A stretch of DNA of 52,028 bases. Source: Pantoea brenneri. Its GTDB lineage: Bacteria > Pseudomonadota > Gammaproteobacteria > Enterobacterales > Enterobacteriaceae. Positions within the stretch are counted from its first letter, which is position 1. Each line of letters begins with the position of its first letter. Where the stretch lies: NCBI GenBank assembly GCA_002095305.1, contig MIEI01000029.1, positions 1 through 52,028 of the forward strand. Direction: 5' to 3'. Shown one piece after another: positions 16,837 to 25,348 of the stretch. Below the pieces are notes generated by a model. It had not been told where the DNA came from and did no database searches. It saw only the letters and a list, made by a program, of their open reading frames with translations. The translations under genes were made by a program, and so were the position numbers.

Positions 16837-17562
16837 ATGTTGATGGATATCGACTGGCAGATACTGGGCTTTGGCGACGAAGGATGGGGCGGGGTACTGC
16901 TGAGCGCCGCTGCCGTCACCGTCACGGTATCACTCTGTGCCTGGTTGCTGGGCGCGGTGCTCGGCAGCGTGCTGTGCTGGATGCAGATTGCCGGCTCGCG
17001 CTGGCAACAGCGGCTGGCGGCCAGCTACATCACCCTGTTTCGCGGCGTGCCTGAGCTGCTGGTGATCTACCTGTTCTATTTCGGTGGGCGACAGGTGGTC
17101 TCGACCGTCGGCACCGCGCTGGGTTTGCAGGGCCCGTTTGATGTGAACGGCTTTGTGGCCGGCGCGATTGCCATCGGGCTGATTTCCGGTGCCTATCAGA
17201 GCGGCGTGTTTCGCGGCGCGTTCTACGCCATCCCGAAGGGCACGCTGGAAGCGGCGACGGTCACCGGTATGGGGCGCTTAATGATGTTCCGCCGCATTAT
17301 TGTGCCGCAGGCATTGCGCACCGCGCTGCCGGGAATGGGCAATCAGTGGCAATCGGTGATCAAAGAGTCGGCACTGGTGTCGGTCACCGGACTGGTAGAA
17401 ACCATGAATCAGGTGTCAACTGCGGCTAACTCCACTCAGATGTCGTTTTTCTTCTACAGCGTCGGCGCGGTGATCTACCTGATCATCACCACCTGTTCTG
17501 ACATGGTTTTCCGCTACGTGGAAAAATTTGCGATGCGCGGTCAACAACGCGTGAAGGCGTAA
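16837..17562 (+). CDS. amino acid ABC transporter permease (first, HisQ-like)
   Basis: The 241-residue inner-membrane protein has about five hydrophobic spans. Its EAA loop reads GTLEAATVTGMGRLMMFRRI, where the ATPase docks. It has the family signature ASYITLFRGVPELLVIYL. It starts 7 bp after the binding-protein stop, with the second permease 10 bp downstream, so the genes are one transcript. It forms a heterodimer with the following permease. Confidence 0.88.
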   Translation: MLMDIDWQILGFGDEGWGGVLLSAAAVTVTVSLCAWLLGAVLGSVLCWMQIAGSRWQQRLAASYITLFRGVPELLVIYLFYFGGRQVVSTVGTALGLQGPFDVNGFVAGAIAIGLISGAYQSGVFRGAFYAIPKGTLEAATVTGMGRLMMFRRIIVPQALRTALPGMGNQWQSVIKESALVSVTGLVETMNQVSTAANSTQMSFFFYSVGAVIYLIITTCSDMVFRYVEKFAMRGQQRVKA

Positions 17563-17571
17563 GGAGTCCAC

Positions 17572-18258
17572 GTGGATATCACTTTTTTACAGCAAACCTT
17601 GCTGGCGCTGCTGAAAGGGTTGCCGCTGACGGTTAACCTCGCGCTGTTATCGCTGCTGGGCGGTGGCCTGCTGGCGCTGCTGCTCAATCTGCTGCGCATG
17701 ACGCGGGTCGGCAGCCTGTTCTGTCGTTTCTATGTCTGGCTGTTTCGCGGTACGCCGCTGTTAATCCAGATTTTCATGGTCTATTACGGACTCGGCAGCT
17801 TACCGGCAGTGCGCGAAAGCCTGTTCTGGCCGCTGCTACGCGATCCCTACTGGTGCGGCTTGCTGGCGCTGATCCTCAACGATGCCGCCTACACCTCTGA
17901 GATTCTGCGGGGCGGGCTGCGCGCCGTCAGTACGCAATCGCTGGAGGCGGCAAAAGTTTCCGGTATGGCATCACACAAAATCTTCACCCGCATTACCTTA
18001 CCGATCGCCATTCGCCAGGCGTTACCGGCCTACAGCAACGAAATTATCTCGATGATTAAAGCCACCTCACTGGTCAGCACCATCAGCCTGATGGAGATGA
18101 CCGGGATTGCCGATTCGATAGTCTCGTCGACTTTTCGGGCGCTGGAGGTGTTCCTCAGTGCCGCGGTGATTTACCTGATACTGACCATGCTGGTCAGCAA
18201 AGGCGTGTCGATGCTGGAACGTCGACTCTCACCTTACTACTTTGGAGCGCGCTCATGA
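17572..18258 (+). CDS. amino acid ABC transporter permease (second, HisM-like)
   Basis: The 228-residue protein starts at GTG 17572, with AGGAGT seven bases upstream. It has the same family marks as its neighbour: [20 protein letters not shown] and the EAA loop [20 protein letters not shown]. About five membrane spans are predicted. Its stop overlaps the ATPase start by 4 bp (ATGA). Confidence 0.88.
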   Translation: MDITFLQQTLLALLKGLPLTVNLALLSLLGGGLLALLLNLLRMTRVGSLFCRFYVWLFRGTPLLIQIFMVYYGLGSLPAVRESLFWPLLRDPYWCGLLALILNDAAYTSEILRGGLRAVSTQSLEAAKVSGMASHKIFTRITLPIAIRQALPAYSNEIISMIKATSLVSTISLMEMTGIADSIVSSTFRALEVFLSAAVIYLILTMLVSKGVSMLERRLSPYYFGARS

Positions 18259-19034
18259 CGGCACCGACAATCATGCTGAGTCATCTCAGAAAGAGTTATG
18301 CGGGACATGAAGTGCTGCATGACATCAGCCTGACGGCGCAGGATGGCGATGTGATTTCGCTAATTGGCGCCAGCGGCTCCGGCAAAAGCACCCTGCTGCG
18401 CTGTATACCGTTCCTTGAAGTGCCGCAGGCGGGGGAAATTGCGGTCGGCGAGGTATCGGTTACGCTGGATAACGCCGACGAAAAACTGAACCGCGAGCAG
18501 CGTCGCCGTATCAAACTGATGCGGATGCAGCTCGGCTTTGTGTTCCAGAGTTTCAACCTGTGGCCGCACAAGACGGTGATGCAGAACATCATTGAAGCAC
18601 CGATTCACGTGCAGAAACGCAGTCACAAAGAGGCGCTGGAAGAGGCTGAAGCGTTGCTGCATAAGGTGGGGTTGTATGCAAAGCGCGATGCCTGGCCATC
18701 GCAACTTTCCGGCGGTCAGCAGCAGCGCGTGGCGATTGCCCGGGCGCTGGCGCAGCAGCCGAAAGCGATTCTGTTTGATGAGCCGACTTCCGCGCTCGAT
18801 CCCGAACTGGTGGGGGAAGTGCTGCGGGTGATCCGTAGCCTGGCGGAAGAGGGACGTACCATGATCATCGTGACCCATGAGATGGGCTTTGCGCGGGAAG
18901 TCTCCAACAAAGCGATTTTTCTGCATCAGGGCATGATTGAAGAGTCCGGCGCGCCGGAACAGGTATTCCTCGATCCCCTCTCGCCGCGCTGTCGCGCCTT
19001 TGTGAACAGCCACTTTGAGCGTAATGCGGGTTAA
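18255..19034 (+). CDS. amino acid ABC transporter ATP-binding protein
   Basis: The 259-residue ATPase has Walker [12 protein letters not shown] (about 39-49), the Q-loop in [13 protein letters not shown], the signature [15 protein letters not shown], Walker [13 protein letters not shown] and the switch His in [13 protein letters not shown]. The HisP/GlnQ-type C-terminus is present. It completes the importer and is the last gene of the operon. A 12-bp inverted repeat 8 bp after the stop may mark the transcript end. Confidence 0.92.
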   Translation: MTAPTIMLSHLRKSYAGHEVLHDISLTAQDGDVISLIGASGSGKSTLLRCIPFLEVPQAGEIAVGEVSVTLDNADEKLNREQRRRIKLMRMQLGFVFQSFNLWPHKTVMQNIIEAPIHVQKRSHKEALEEAEALLHKVGLYAKRDAWPSQLSGGQQQRVAIARALAQQPKAILFDEPTSALDPELVGEVLRVIRSLAEEGRTMIIVTHEMGFAREVSNKAIFLHQGMIEESGAPEQVFLDPLSPRCRAFVNSHFERNAG

Positions 19035-19041
19035 GCCTGTG

Positions 19042-19087
19042 GGCCGCTGAAAGGAGCAGACATTGCGTCAGACCACTTTCAGCGGCC
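19042..19087. repeat. 12-bp inverted repeat after the ABC operon
   Basis: GGCCGCTGAAAG (19042-19053) and CTTTCAGCGGCC (19076-19087) are exact complements separated by 22 bases. The position fits a 3'-end hairpin, but no T-run follows. Confidence 0.5.
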
Positions 19088-19200
19088 GCTCTGCGTTACT
19101 GCCGGCCATGACACACCGCACTGGACGCCACCATTTCAGCTATTGATACTCCTTTCGGACCGCTCATCATTGGGCTGGTCACGCAATTTTGTTGCCTGAA

Positions 19201-19222
19201 GGGAAACACTCTCTTGTTTCCC
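19201..19222. repeat. 8-bp hairpin just upstream of the higB fragment
   Basis: GGGAAACA (19201-19208) and TGTTTCCC (19215-19222) pair exactly around CTCTCT. It lies 15 bp before the higB-like start. It could be an operator left from a toxin-antitoxin locus or a terminator; the sequence does not decide. Confidence 0.35.
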
Positions 19223-19236
19223 GTTGAGAAACAGGC

Positions 19237-19395
19237 GTGATTAAAAGCCGGAAGCATAAGGGATTGCAGAGACTATACGAAAAAGGTGACACCAGCGGTC
19301 TGCAGGCAAAGGATATTGATCGGATCAGGCTGCGGCTGAGGGTGCTGGATAATGCCATGACAATTAATGAATTCAGCCATTTTCAGGACGGTTGA
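19237..19395 (+). pseudogene. truncated HigB-like (RelE superfamily) toxin gene
   Basis: From GTG 19237 the frame encodes 52 residues beginning MIKSRKHKGLQRLYEKG and continuing DTSGLQAKDIDRIRLRL. This is the N-terminal half of the HigB type II toxin family (typically about 92 residues, IKSFKHKGLKxLFEKG, with K-I-R-R-R-L in helix 2). The frame stops after NEFSHFQDG. The C-terminal strands holding the catalytic RNase residues (family HPLKG ... WRI) are missing, and no HigA antitoxin gene follows. It is a relic that cannot act as an mRNA interferase. The replacement sequence after about 19380 runs directly into the thi promoter. Confidence 0.65.
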
Positions 19396-19410
19396 TCATC
19401 GCCTCTTCAC

Positions 19411-19439
19411 TTGACGAACCTGCCCGCTTAACTTAAAAC
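19411..19439 (+). promoter_or_regulatory. promoter of the thiOSGF operon
   Basis: TTGACG (19411-19416) is followed after exactly 17 bases by TAAAAC (19434-19439). The predicted start would lie close to the first base of the TPP riboswitch. Confidence 0.7.
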
Positions 19440-19444
19440 TAGAA

Positions 19445-19549
19445 CCCGTCAGGGGAGTCTCGCCAGAGAGACTGAGAGGCTAATAGCGCACTGCGCGGCT
19501 TAGCGACCCTTCGAACCTGACCCAGTTGATACTGGCGTAGGAAGACGGG
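19445..19549 (+). ncRNA. TPP riboswitch (THI element)
   Basis: The conserved blocks are all present: CTGAGA (19472-19477), ACCCTTCGAACCTGA (19506-19520), then CCAGTTGATACTGGCG and TAGGAA. The closing P1 stem is exact: CCCGTC (19445-19450) with GACGGG (19544-19549). TPP binding is expected to shut off thi expression. A following hairpin, GATGC (19565-19569) with GCATC (19581-19585), and a T-rich run near 19613 may belong to the expression platform. The distance to thiO (about 150 bases) leaves room for termination or ribosome-site masking. Confidence 0.93.
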
Positions 19550-19653
19550 CATCCGCTCTCTGCAGATGCTTGCCGCAAGGGCATCGCCATTCATGCTCTC
19601 GCCTTTTTCCCTTCTGGTATCCCGGGTCTTCGCGTAGTTATGACGAGGCCACT

Positions 19654-19704
19654 ATGAACCATCCTATCCTGAATGACGCGACGCCCGCCCGGTGGGCAAC
19701 ATGA
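19654..19704 (+). CDS. 16-codon upstream ORF coupled to thiO
   Basis: Between the riboswitch and thiO, ATG 19654 opens a frame of 16 codons (MNHPILNDATPARWAT) that ends TGA at 19702-19704. It overlaps the thiO ATG at 19701 as ATGA. GAGG stands six bases before its start, a better ribosome site than the one before thiO. It could be a leader peptide that couples thiO translation to riboswitch-controlled initiation, or a shortened relic of a former first gene of the operon. Expression is not shown by sequence alone. Confidence 0.45.
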   Translation: MNHPILNDATPARWAT

Positions 19705-20639
19705 GCCGCTGGTCGGTACTCGGCAGCGGCGTGGCCGGGCTGTGTGTCGCCACGCTACTGGCAGAGCGGGGCGAAAAGGTTGAAGTGATTACCCGGTCCG
19801 ACGTCCGTGCAGCCTCCCACTGGGCGGGCGGCATGCTGGCACCCTGGTGCGAAGCGGAAAGTGCGCCGCCGCAGGTGATTGAGTGGGGCCAGCATTCGGC
19901 GGCCTGGTGGGCGAAACGCATTGAAGGCGTGACGCAGCACGGGACGCTGGTGGTGGCACCGCCGCGCGACAGTCGCGAGCTGACCCGCTTCGCCAGTCTG
20001 ACCCATAATCATCAGTGGGTGGTTCCGGGCGAGGTCGAACCGGCGCTGGAAAATCGCTTTGCCCGTGGCCTGTTTTTTGCCGCCGAAGCCCACCTTGATC
20101 CGCGCCAGGCGCTGCGGCAACTGGCGCAACGTTTGCGCCAGGCTGATGTGCCGTTTCATCCCGGCGCGCCCGGAGGTCAGATTATTGACTGCCGCGGTAT
20201 TCACGCCGTCGCGGCACAACCGGCGCTGCGTGCGGTGCGCGGCGAAATGCTGATCCTGCACGCGCCTGAACTGCATCTCTCCCGACCCGTCCGCCTGCTC
20301 CATCCGCGTTTTCCCTGTTATCTGGTACCGCGTGCCGACGGTATTTTCATGCTGGGCGCCACCATGGTTGAGAGCCACGACAGCAGCCCGATCAGCGCGC
20401 GCGCGATGATGGAACTGCTCAGCGCCGCCTGGTCTCTGCATCCGGCGCTGGCCGAGGCGCGCGTGCTGGAGAGCGGCACCGGGCTGCGACCGGCTTACCG
20501 CCATAATCTGCCGGAAGTGCGCTACGAAAACGGGGTCTTCTCGCTCAACGGACTCTATCGCCACGGTTTCCTGCTGGCACCGCTGATGGCGGAACAATTA
20601 ATGCAGCAACTGACTCAGGAGGTGATTCATGCGGATTGA
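19701..20639 (+). CDS. thiO: glycine oxidase ThiO
   Basis: The 312-residue flavoprotein has an N-terminal FAD-binding motif (LGSGVAGLCVATLLAERG), the AASHWAGGMLAPWCEAE stretch typical of ThiO, and a DAO-type C-terminus (ESGTGLRPAYRHNLPEV, then GLYRHGFLLAPL). ThiO oxidises glycine to the imine needed for the thiazole ring, the aerobic alternative to ThiH. I take ATG 19701 as start because it overlaps the upstream ORF stop; a GTG at 19692 is also in frame. Its end overlaps thiS by 11 bp. The operon is under the TPP riboswitch. Confidence 0.93.
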   Translation: MSRWSVLGSGVAGLCVATLLAERGEKVEVITRSDVRAASHWAGGMLAPWCEAESAPPQVIEWGQHSAAWWAKRIEGVTQHGTLVVAPPRDSRELTRFASLTHNHQWVVPGEVEPALENRFARGLFFAAEAHLDPRQALRQLAQRLRQADVPFHPGAPGGQIIDCRGIHAVAAQPALRAVRGEMLILHAPELHLSRPVRLLHPRFPCYLVPRADGIFMLGATMVESHDSSPISARAMMELLSAAWSLHPALAEARVLESGTGLRPAYRHNLPEVRYENGVFSLNGLYRHGFLLAPLMAEQLMQQLTQEVIHAD

Positions 20640-20826
20640 ACTGAATGGACGTGTCATTGATACCACGGCGCGCACGCTGGACGAACTGTTGCAGGAGCAG
20701 CAGATCGATCCCGCCACGGTCGCGACGGCGCTCAACGGTGAATTTGTACCGCGCGCCCGCTATGCCAGCCAGTCGCTTGCGGCGGGTAACCAGATCGAAG
20801 TGCTGTCACCGATGCAGGGAGGATAA
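20629..20826 (+). CDS. thiS: sulfur carrier protein ThiS
   Basis: The 65-residue ubiquitin-like protein ends in the required Gly-Gly (SPMQGG), the site that is adenylated by ThiF and thiocarboxylated. Other family features are the start [10 protein letters not shown], the core [10 protein letters not shown] and [15 protein letters not shown]. Its start lies inside the end of thiO, and thiG begins 2 bp after its stop. Confidence 0.95.
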   Translation: MRIELNGRVIDTTARTLDELLQEQQIDPATVATALNGEFVPRARYASQSLAAGNQIEVLSPMQGG

Positions 20827-20828
20827 CC

Positions 20829-21587
20829 ATGTTTTATCAACACACCCCATCATCACGATTTTTGCTGGGCACGGCAGGCTATCCGTCGCCCGCGATCCTG
20901 CAACAGGCGATTGAGACCTCAGGCGCAGAGATTATTACGGTCAGTCTGCGGCGCGAGGGCAGCGCGGGCGGCGCTTTCCGTGAGCTGTTGCAACAGCTCA
21001 ACACCCGCATTCTGCCTAATACCGCCGGTTGCCACACCGTGAAAGAGGCAGTAACCACCGCGCAGATGGCCCGCGAACTGTTCGGCACGCCGTGGATCAA
21101 GCTGGAGGTGATTGGTCACGCCGATACCCTGCAACCCGATCCGTTCGCCCTGGTTGAGGCGGCACGTATTCTCTGCGCTGACGGTTTCCAGGTCTTTCCC
21201 TACACCACCGAAGATCTGATTGTTGGCGAAAAACTGCTTGAGGCTGGCTGCGAAGTGCTGATGCCGTGGGGCGCGCCGATTGGCTCAGGGCAGGGGCTGC
21301 GTAATATCGAGGGACTGCGCAGTATGCGGGCCTGGTTCAACGATGTGCCGCTGATTATTGATGCCGGTATCGGCGCGCCTTCGCAGGCAGCGCAGGCGAT
21401 GGAGATGGGCTTCGATGGCATTCTGCTGAATACCGCCGTGGCGAAGGCGCGCGATCCGGTGCGCATGGCCGCTGCGTTCGCAGCCGCCATTGATGCCGGT
21501 CACCAGGCGTTTCAGGCGGGTCTGATGGAGCAACGTGATATGGCCGCGGCATCAACCCCGATTTTTGGGCTGGCACAGTTCAGCTAA
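20829..21587 (+). CDS. thiG: thiazole synthase ThiG
   Basis: The 252-residue TIM-barrel enzyme condenses deoxyxylulose phosphate, the glycine imine and ThiS thiocarboxylate. The Schiff-base lysine lies in WIKLEVIGH. Family blocks [48 protein letters not shown] and [12 protein letters not shown] are intact. It is in tight operon spacing between thiS and thiF. Confidence 0.95.
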   Translation: MFYQHTPSSRFLLGTAGYPSPAILQQAIETSGAEIITVSLRREGSAGGAFRELLQQLNTRILPNTAGCHTVKEAVTTAQMARELFGTPWIKLEVIGHADTLQPDPFALVEAARILCADGFQVFPYTTEDLIVGEKLLEAGCEVLMPWGAPIGSGQGLRNIEGLRSMRAWFNDVPLIIDAGIGAPSQAAQAMEMGFDGILLNTAVAKARDPVRMAAAFAAAIDAGHQAFQAGLMEQRDMAAASTPIFGLAQFS

Positions 21588-21596
21588 GGAGAGGTG

Positions 21597-22565
21597 ATGG
21601 ATCGTTATCAGCGACAAACCATACTGCCGGAGATCGGTGAGGTGGGGCAGCAGCGCTTACGTGCGGCGCGGGTGCTGGTGGTCGGCGCGGGGGGACTCGG
21701 TTCAACCGTGCTGCCGTTGCTGGCCGGGGCGGGCGTGGGTTTTATCCGTCTCTACGATGGCGATCGGGTTGAGCTGCATAATCTGCACCGCCAGACTTTG
21801 TTCGGCATGGCGGATATTGGTGAGGCAAAAGTTTCAGCCGCCCGGCGCGTGCTGCTTCAGCGTAATCCTGACTGCGAGGTCGACGCCCGCCCGCAGGTGC
21901 TGAGTACCAGCCTGCTGCCGGACGCCCTCGACGCCATCGACCTGGTGATCGACGCGGCTGACAATTTCGCTATCACCTATCAGCTGTCGGACGCCTGTCT
22001 GCCGCGCGGTCTGCCGCTGGTCTGTGCGTCCGTACTGGGCCGCAAAGGCTACGTCGGCAGCTTTTGCGGCGGTGCGCCAGGCTATCGCGCACTGTTTCCG
22101 CAACTGCCGACCGCGGCGGGCAATTGCAACACGGCCGGGGTGATGGGACCGGCGGTGGCCACGCTGGGCGCGTTACAGGCGCAGATGGCGCTCAGCCTGT
22201 TGCTGAAACTGACGCCGTCACCGCTTGGCTGCATGATCCACTGTGATTTCATCAACTGGCACCTGCGACAGTTTCGTTTTGATGATGCGCCGGAACCGGA
22301 AAGTGCTGGCGTGCCGTTTATCGATCCGCCGATGCTGACCGCCAATGACTGTATCGTGGAATTGCGCAGCCGGGATGAAGCGCCGGTCAGCGTGGCAGAG
22401 CAGGTGCTGCGGATCCTGCCGCAGCAGATAGCGGACTGGCAGCCGCCGGCAGATAAACGCATCGTACTGGTGTGCGCCAGCGGAATGCGCGCCGCCCAGG
22501 CGGCTGAGATCCTGACGGCGCGCGGTTGTTCACGGCTGGCGCTGATGGCGGCAAACAGCCTGTAG
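21597..22565 (+). CDS. thiF: ThiF-like adenylyltransferase with short rhodanese-like tail
   Basis: The 322-residue E1-like enzyme adenylates the ThiS C-terminus. The ATP loop VVGAGGLGSTVLPLLAGAG, DGDRVELHNLHRQTLF and DAADNFAITYQLSDAC are typical, and the sulfur-transfer Cys is retained in GNCNTAGVMGP. The paired CxxC zinc cysteines that I expect in ThiF/MoeB proteins are not found: the region before NCNTAGV reads LFPQLPTAAG and the end of the core reads EPESAGVPF. After about residue 245 a rhodanese-like half domain follows, with VCASGMRAAQAAEIL near the C-terminus. I chose ATG 21597, with AAGGAG upstream. Confidence 0.88.
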   Translation: MDRYQRQTILPEIGEVGQQRLRAARVLVVGAGGLGSTVLPLLAGAGVGFIRLYDGDRVELHNLHRQTLFGMADIGEAKVSAARRVLLQRNPDCEVDARPQVLSTSLLPDALDAIDLVIDAADNFAITYQLSDACLPRGLPLVCASVLGRKGYVGSFCGGAPGYRALFPQLPTAAGNCNTAGVMGPAVATLGALQAQMALSLLLKLTPSPLGCMIHCDFINWHLRQFRFDDAPEPESAGVPFIDPPMLTANDCIVELRSRDEAPVSVAEQVLRILPQQIADWQPPADKRIVLVCASGMRAAQAAEILTARGCSRLALMAANSL

Positions 22566-22585
22566 CGTGGGTTGGCCGGAGCGGT

Positions 22586-22999
22586 TCAGATCACTTCGAC
22601 CAGCTGGAAGGTTTCAAACACCAGTTCCATTTCCGGATGGAAATAACCTTCGCGCTGGAAAAAGCGCTGATGCTCCTGCTGCCAGTATTCCAGGCTGAGA
22701 TCGCCTTCGCCTTCCAGCATCGCCATTTCAGGCGTCACGCGGTCAAAGCGCGTCAGGAACAGCCCGGTGGTACGGATCACACATACCGGCCGCTGCTCGC
22801 CGTTGAGGATAATGCTGTAACGGCCCGGCTCAGGTTTATCCTCATCATCCTGCCAGCTGTGCAGCGAACCGCAGCTGGCTACTTTCTTACCGGCAATGAC
22901 CAGCGTCGCCAGCTGGCTGGCGAGTTCCGGGGAGTCACCGAGCGATGCCGCGTTGGCATCCGGGTATTTGTCTTGCAGTTGTTCCAGCGTCATTGCCAT
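22586..22999 (-). CDS. ASCH domain protein
   Basis: This 137-residue cytosolic protein has the ASCH fold pattern: an N-terminal helix pair (LEQLQDKYPDA, SPELASQLATLVIAGKK), the strand-turn ASCGSLHSW, PVCVIRTTGLFLTRFDRVT, and the end MELVFETFQLVEV. ASCH proteins have a PUA-like fold and are thought to bind RNA or modified nucleosides; a few are amidohydrolases or RNases. GAGG lies eight bases before the ATG. It is convergent with thiF (20-bp gap). The substrate is unknown. Confidence 0.8.
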   Translation of the reverse strand: MAMTLEQLQDKYPDANAASLGDSPELASQLATLVIAGKKVASCGSLHSWQDDEDKPEPGRYSIILNGEQRPVCVIRTTGLFLTRFDRVTPEMAMLEGEGDLSLEYWQQEHQRFFQREGYFHPEMELVFETFQLVEVI

Positions 23000-23014
23000 C
23001 AGAAAATCCTCGAT

Positions 23015-23233
23015 TCAGGGTTGCCGCTGACGGCTGTTTTGCGCCTGACGTCGGGTAAGCGCGAAGCAGGCCAGCGGGAGCGGTAAGGTAAGCAGCAGTA
23101 ACCACAGCAGGACACAGACTGCATCCACGCCATCATTCTGCAAATTGTGGTACAGCTTAACCGGCATCTCCGGCGTAAAACAGGCAAAAATCATCACGAT
23201 ACCGAATTCGCCCGTCGCCTGGTCCTGAATCCA
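23015..23233 (-). pseudogene. remnant of an ABC transporter permease (C-terminal end only)
   Basis: Reading the minus strand, an open frame from just after a TGA (23236-23234) to the stop at 23015 encodes about 70 residues. It starts DQATGEFGIVMIFACFTPEM, continues PVKLYHNLQND and ends with a hydrophobic span (LLWLLLLTLPLPLACFAL). The GEFG...PVxLY...LQ pattern followed by a last membrane helix is the C-terminus of a molybdate/thiamine/phosphonate-class ABC permease. The rest of the gene and any partner ATPase or binding protein are absent. It sits 15 bp upstream of the ASCH gene, so a larger operon was probably deleted here. Confidence 0.6.
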
Positions 23234-23787
23234 TCATGCAGCCGATTAAGCGTGACTGGATCGCATTACTGGCCGTAACAGGCCGGCTCCGGACCGACCA
23301 ATCCGGACAGATAAGATGGATGGCTGCATCGCTATATAAACAAATCCATAGCGAATAATGGATCTGACGTCCGGGCGGATCAGTAAGCGATAGACTCAGT
23401 CTGATTGCCGCTGTCTGCGACTAAAGTGCTGTCAAATGACGCTAAATCCTGACGCTGTGGCTAAACCTCGTGCCGATCTGCGGCGAATCGTCTAGAAAGG
23501 GAGGCGGACATAGCAAAATCCCCGGCACATCAGCCAGTTAACCTGTCGCCACCACTGTTAAAAAAATCGACAGTCGAACGGCTCGGGCGGGTTAAAACGA
23601 GACAAAAATGGCCAAAAACATTTAAACTTGTCGGCTTTTAGAATTCTGACGGTGTAGCCCGGCGCAAGCGTGCAGAAACAGCTATAGTTATCACCAGACT
23701 TTAGAGCCATGACTTTGCAGACCCGTTGCTGCGATAAATTCCGCTGTTCATTTGCCCGGAGCCGATAAGCGTTAAAAGAGGTTAATT
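23234..23787. other. 554-bp intergenic stretch with no supported gene
   Basis: No convincing gene is present. A 40-codon frame from ATG 23236 (MQPIKRDWIALLAVTG ..., TAA at 23356) has no ribosome site; its LYKQIHSE end faintly recalls GntR/MocR regulators, and it may be a relic. A frame on the minus strand around 23558-23815 has unusual composition and no ribosome site. The region looks like decayed sequence next to the permease remnant. Confidence 0.4.
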
Positions 23788-24057
23788 TTGCAGACAGAGC
23801 TCTCCTGGAAAACACTCCACCAGATTATTAATCAGACCATCTCTGACATGCTGGATGAACATCAGTCGATTAACGTCCTCTCTTTACGGGCGAGGCTGCG
23901 TGAACTGGCTGAGAAAGAGGAGGATGAAATGATGGTGCTGTGTTACTGGCAGGCGACTAAAATTCTGATGCGATTACCGACTACCGTAACGGCCAGCCAG
24001 CTAATGGCCGCGGCGCGCCATGCTTTCCGGACACCTCTCAATCACGATCCGCTTTAG
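23788..24057 (+). CDS. hypothetical 89-residue protein
   Basis: The frame opens at TTG 23788 with AGAGG six bases upstream and encodes a mainly helical, soluble protein: LSWKTLHQIINQTISDMLDE, a basic LSLRARLREL, then an acidic AEKEEDEMMVLCYWQ. No signal peptide or known motif is seen. It stands alone between the decayed region and the alcohol dehydrogenase gene. I do not recognise the family. The good ribosome site and protein-like composition support it, and the TTG start lowers certainty. Confidence 0.5.
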   Translation: MQTELSWKTLHQIINQTISDMLDEHQSINVLSLRARLRELAEKEEDEMMVLCYWQATKILMRLPTTVTASQLMAAARHAFRTPLNHDPL

Positions 24058-24221
24058 CTGTCACCGCGCAGCATCCGCTGTGCGGCAGAAAAATTCCGCA
24101 TTTAACCAATGAAAGCCCCGCATTTACAGCAGTTTATGACCGCTGCCTGTTGCTATGCTGCCGGTTGCGTTGCCGCTGTGATCGTCCGGCGACGCCTTCA
24201 TCCGTTGATTGAGGAATGCGA

Positions 24222-25238
24222 ATGGGTATTAAAAGTTATGCCGCGCTCCAGCCCGGCGAAGCGCTACAGCCTTATGAGTATCAGCCCGGACCGCTCCAGT
24301 CAGAAGACGCTGAGGTCGCGGTAGAATACTGCGGCATCTGTCACTCCGATCTCTCGATGATTGATAATGCCTGGGGTGGATCGACCTATCCGCTGGTGGC
24401 GGGACATGAGGTGATCGGCCGCATCGTGGCATTGGGCGACGGTGCGCAGCACAAAGGGCTGCATATTGGTCAGCGCGTCGGCATCGGCTGGACGGCAAAA
24501 AGTTGCCATTACTGTGATGCCTGCCTGAGCGGCGATCAGGTTAATTGCCGTCGCGGCAAAGTCTCCACCATCAATAATCACGGCGGATTTGCCGAGCGAC
24601 TGCGGGCAAACTGGCAATGGGTGATCCCGCTGCCAGAAGCGCTGGATGCCGCCACCGCAGGCCCGCTGCTGTGCGGCGGCATGACGGTATTCAAACCGTT
24701 GCTGATGCACAACATCTCAGCGCTCAGCCAGGTCGGGGTGATTGGTATCGGCGGGTTGGGCCACATGGCGATCAAAATCCTGCGCGCGCTGGGGGCTGAC
24801 GTGACCGCTTTCACCTCGAGCAGCGAAAAGACGCCATCCTTACTGGCGCTGGGGGCAAACCAGGTGGTCGACAGCCGCGATCCTCAGGCGCTGACGGCGC
24901 TGGCGGGACAGTTTGATTTAATCATCAACACCGTTGCGGTCGATCTTGACTGGCAGCCCTATTTCAGCGCGCTGGCGCCGCATGGAAAATTTCATACGCT
25001 GGGTGCGGTGATGACGCCGTTCAGCGTGCCGGCCTTTAGCCTGATTGTGGGCGATCGCAGCCTGAGCGGTTCTTCCACCGGTTCACCGGTTCAGCTACGG
25101 GCGCTGTTAAAGCTGGCGACCCGCGCTGATATTGCCCCGGTGGTGGAGTATTTCCCGATGTCGCAGATCAATCAGGCGCTCGACCATTTGCGCGCCGGGA
25201 AAGCTCACTATCGCATTGTGCTGAAGGCCGATTTTTGA
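24222..25238 (+). CDS. zinc-dependent NAD(P)H alcohol dehydrogenase (YahK/cinnamyl alcohol type)
   Basis: The 338-residue MDR enzyme has catalytic zinc ligands in CGICHSDL and GHEVIGR, the four structural zinc cysteines in [15 protein letters not shown], and the Rossmann motif [16 protein letters not shown]. This matches the cytosolic aldehyde reductase group containing YahK and plant cinnamyl alcohol dehydrogenases, which reduce a broad range of aldehydes. I chose ATG 24222, with GAGG eight bases upstream; the ATG at 24216 abuts the ribosome site. It is monocistronic, with 110 bp before crtZ; a role in pigment synthesis is not indicated. Confidence 0.9.
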   Translation: MGIKSYAALQPGEALQPYEYQPGPLQSEDAEVAVEYCGICHSDLSMIDNAWGGSTYPLVAGHEVIGRIVALGDGAQHKGLHIGQRVGIGWTAKSCHYCDACLSGDQVNCRRGKVSTINNHGGFAERLRANWQWVIPLPEALDAATAGPLLCGGMTVFKPLLMHNISALSQVGVIGIGGLGHMAIKILRALGADVTAFTSSSEKTPSLLALGANQVVDSRDPQALTALAGQFDLIINTVAVDLDWQPYFSALAPHGKFHTLGAVMTPFSVPAFSLIVGDRSLSGSSTGSPVQLRALLKLATRADIAPVVEYFPMSQINQALDHLRAGKAHYRIVLKADF

Positions 25239-25348
25239 TTGTCAGACATTAGTTTGCGGCTGCCGGGTCCTGGCGCCGCTGTTTTTCCTGAACTCTGTTA
25301 AAATTAATCCTTTACGCCACTTTGCAGGATGCAGCTTCAGGAGAAACT

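Noticed and set aside
18360..19013. 217-codon minus-strand frame
   Set aside because: Antisense shadow of the ABC ATPase, whose Walker and signature motifs are intact.
19755..20597. 280-codon minus-strand frame
   Set aside because: Antisense shadow of thiO; composition is not protein-like and there is no ribosome site.
22526..23086. 186-codon plus-strand frame
   Set aside because: It lies opposite the ASCH gene and the thiF end; no supporting motif.
23236..23358. 40-codon frame with faint GntR/MocR-like ending
   Set aside because: Too short, without a ribosome site; mentioned only as part of the decay zone.
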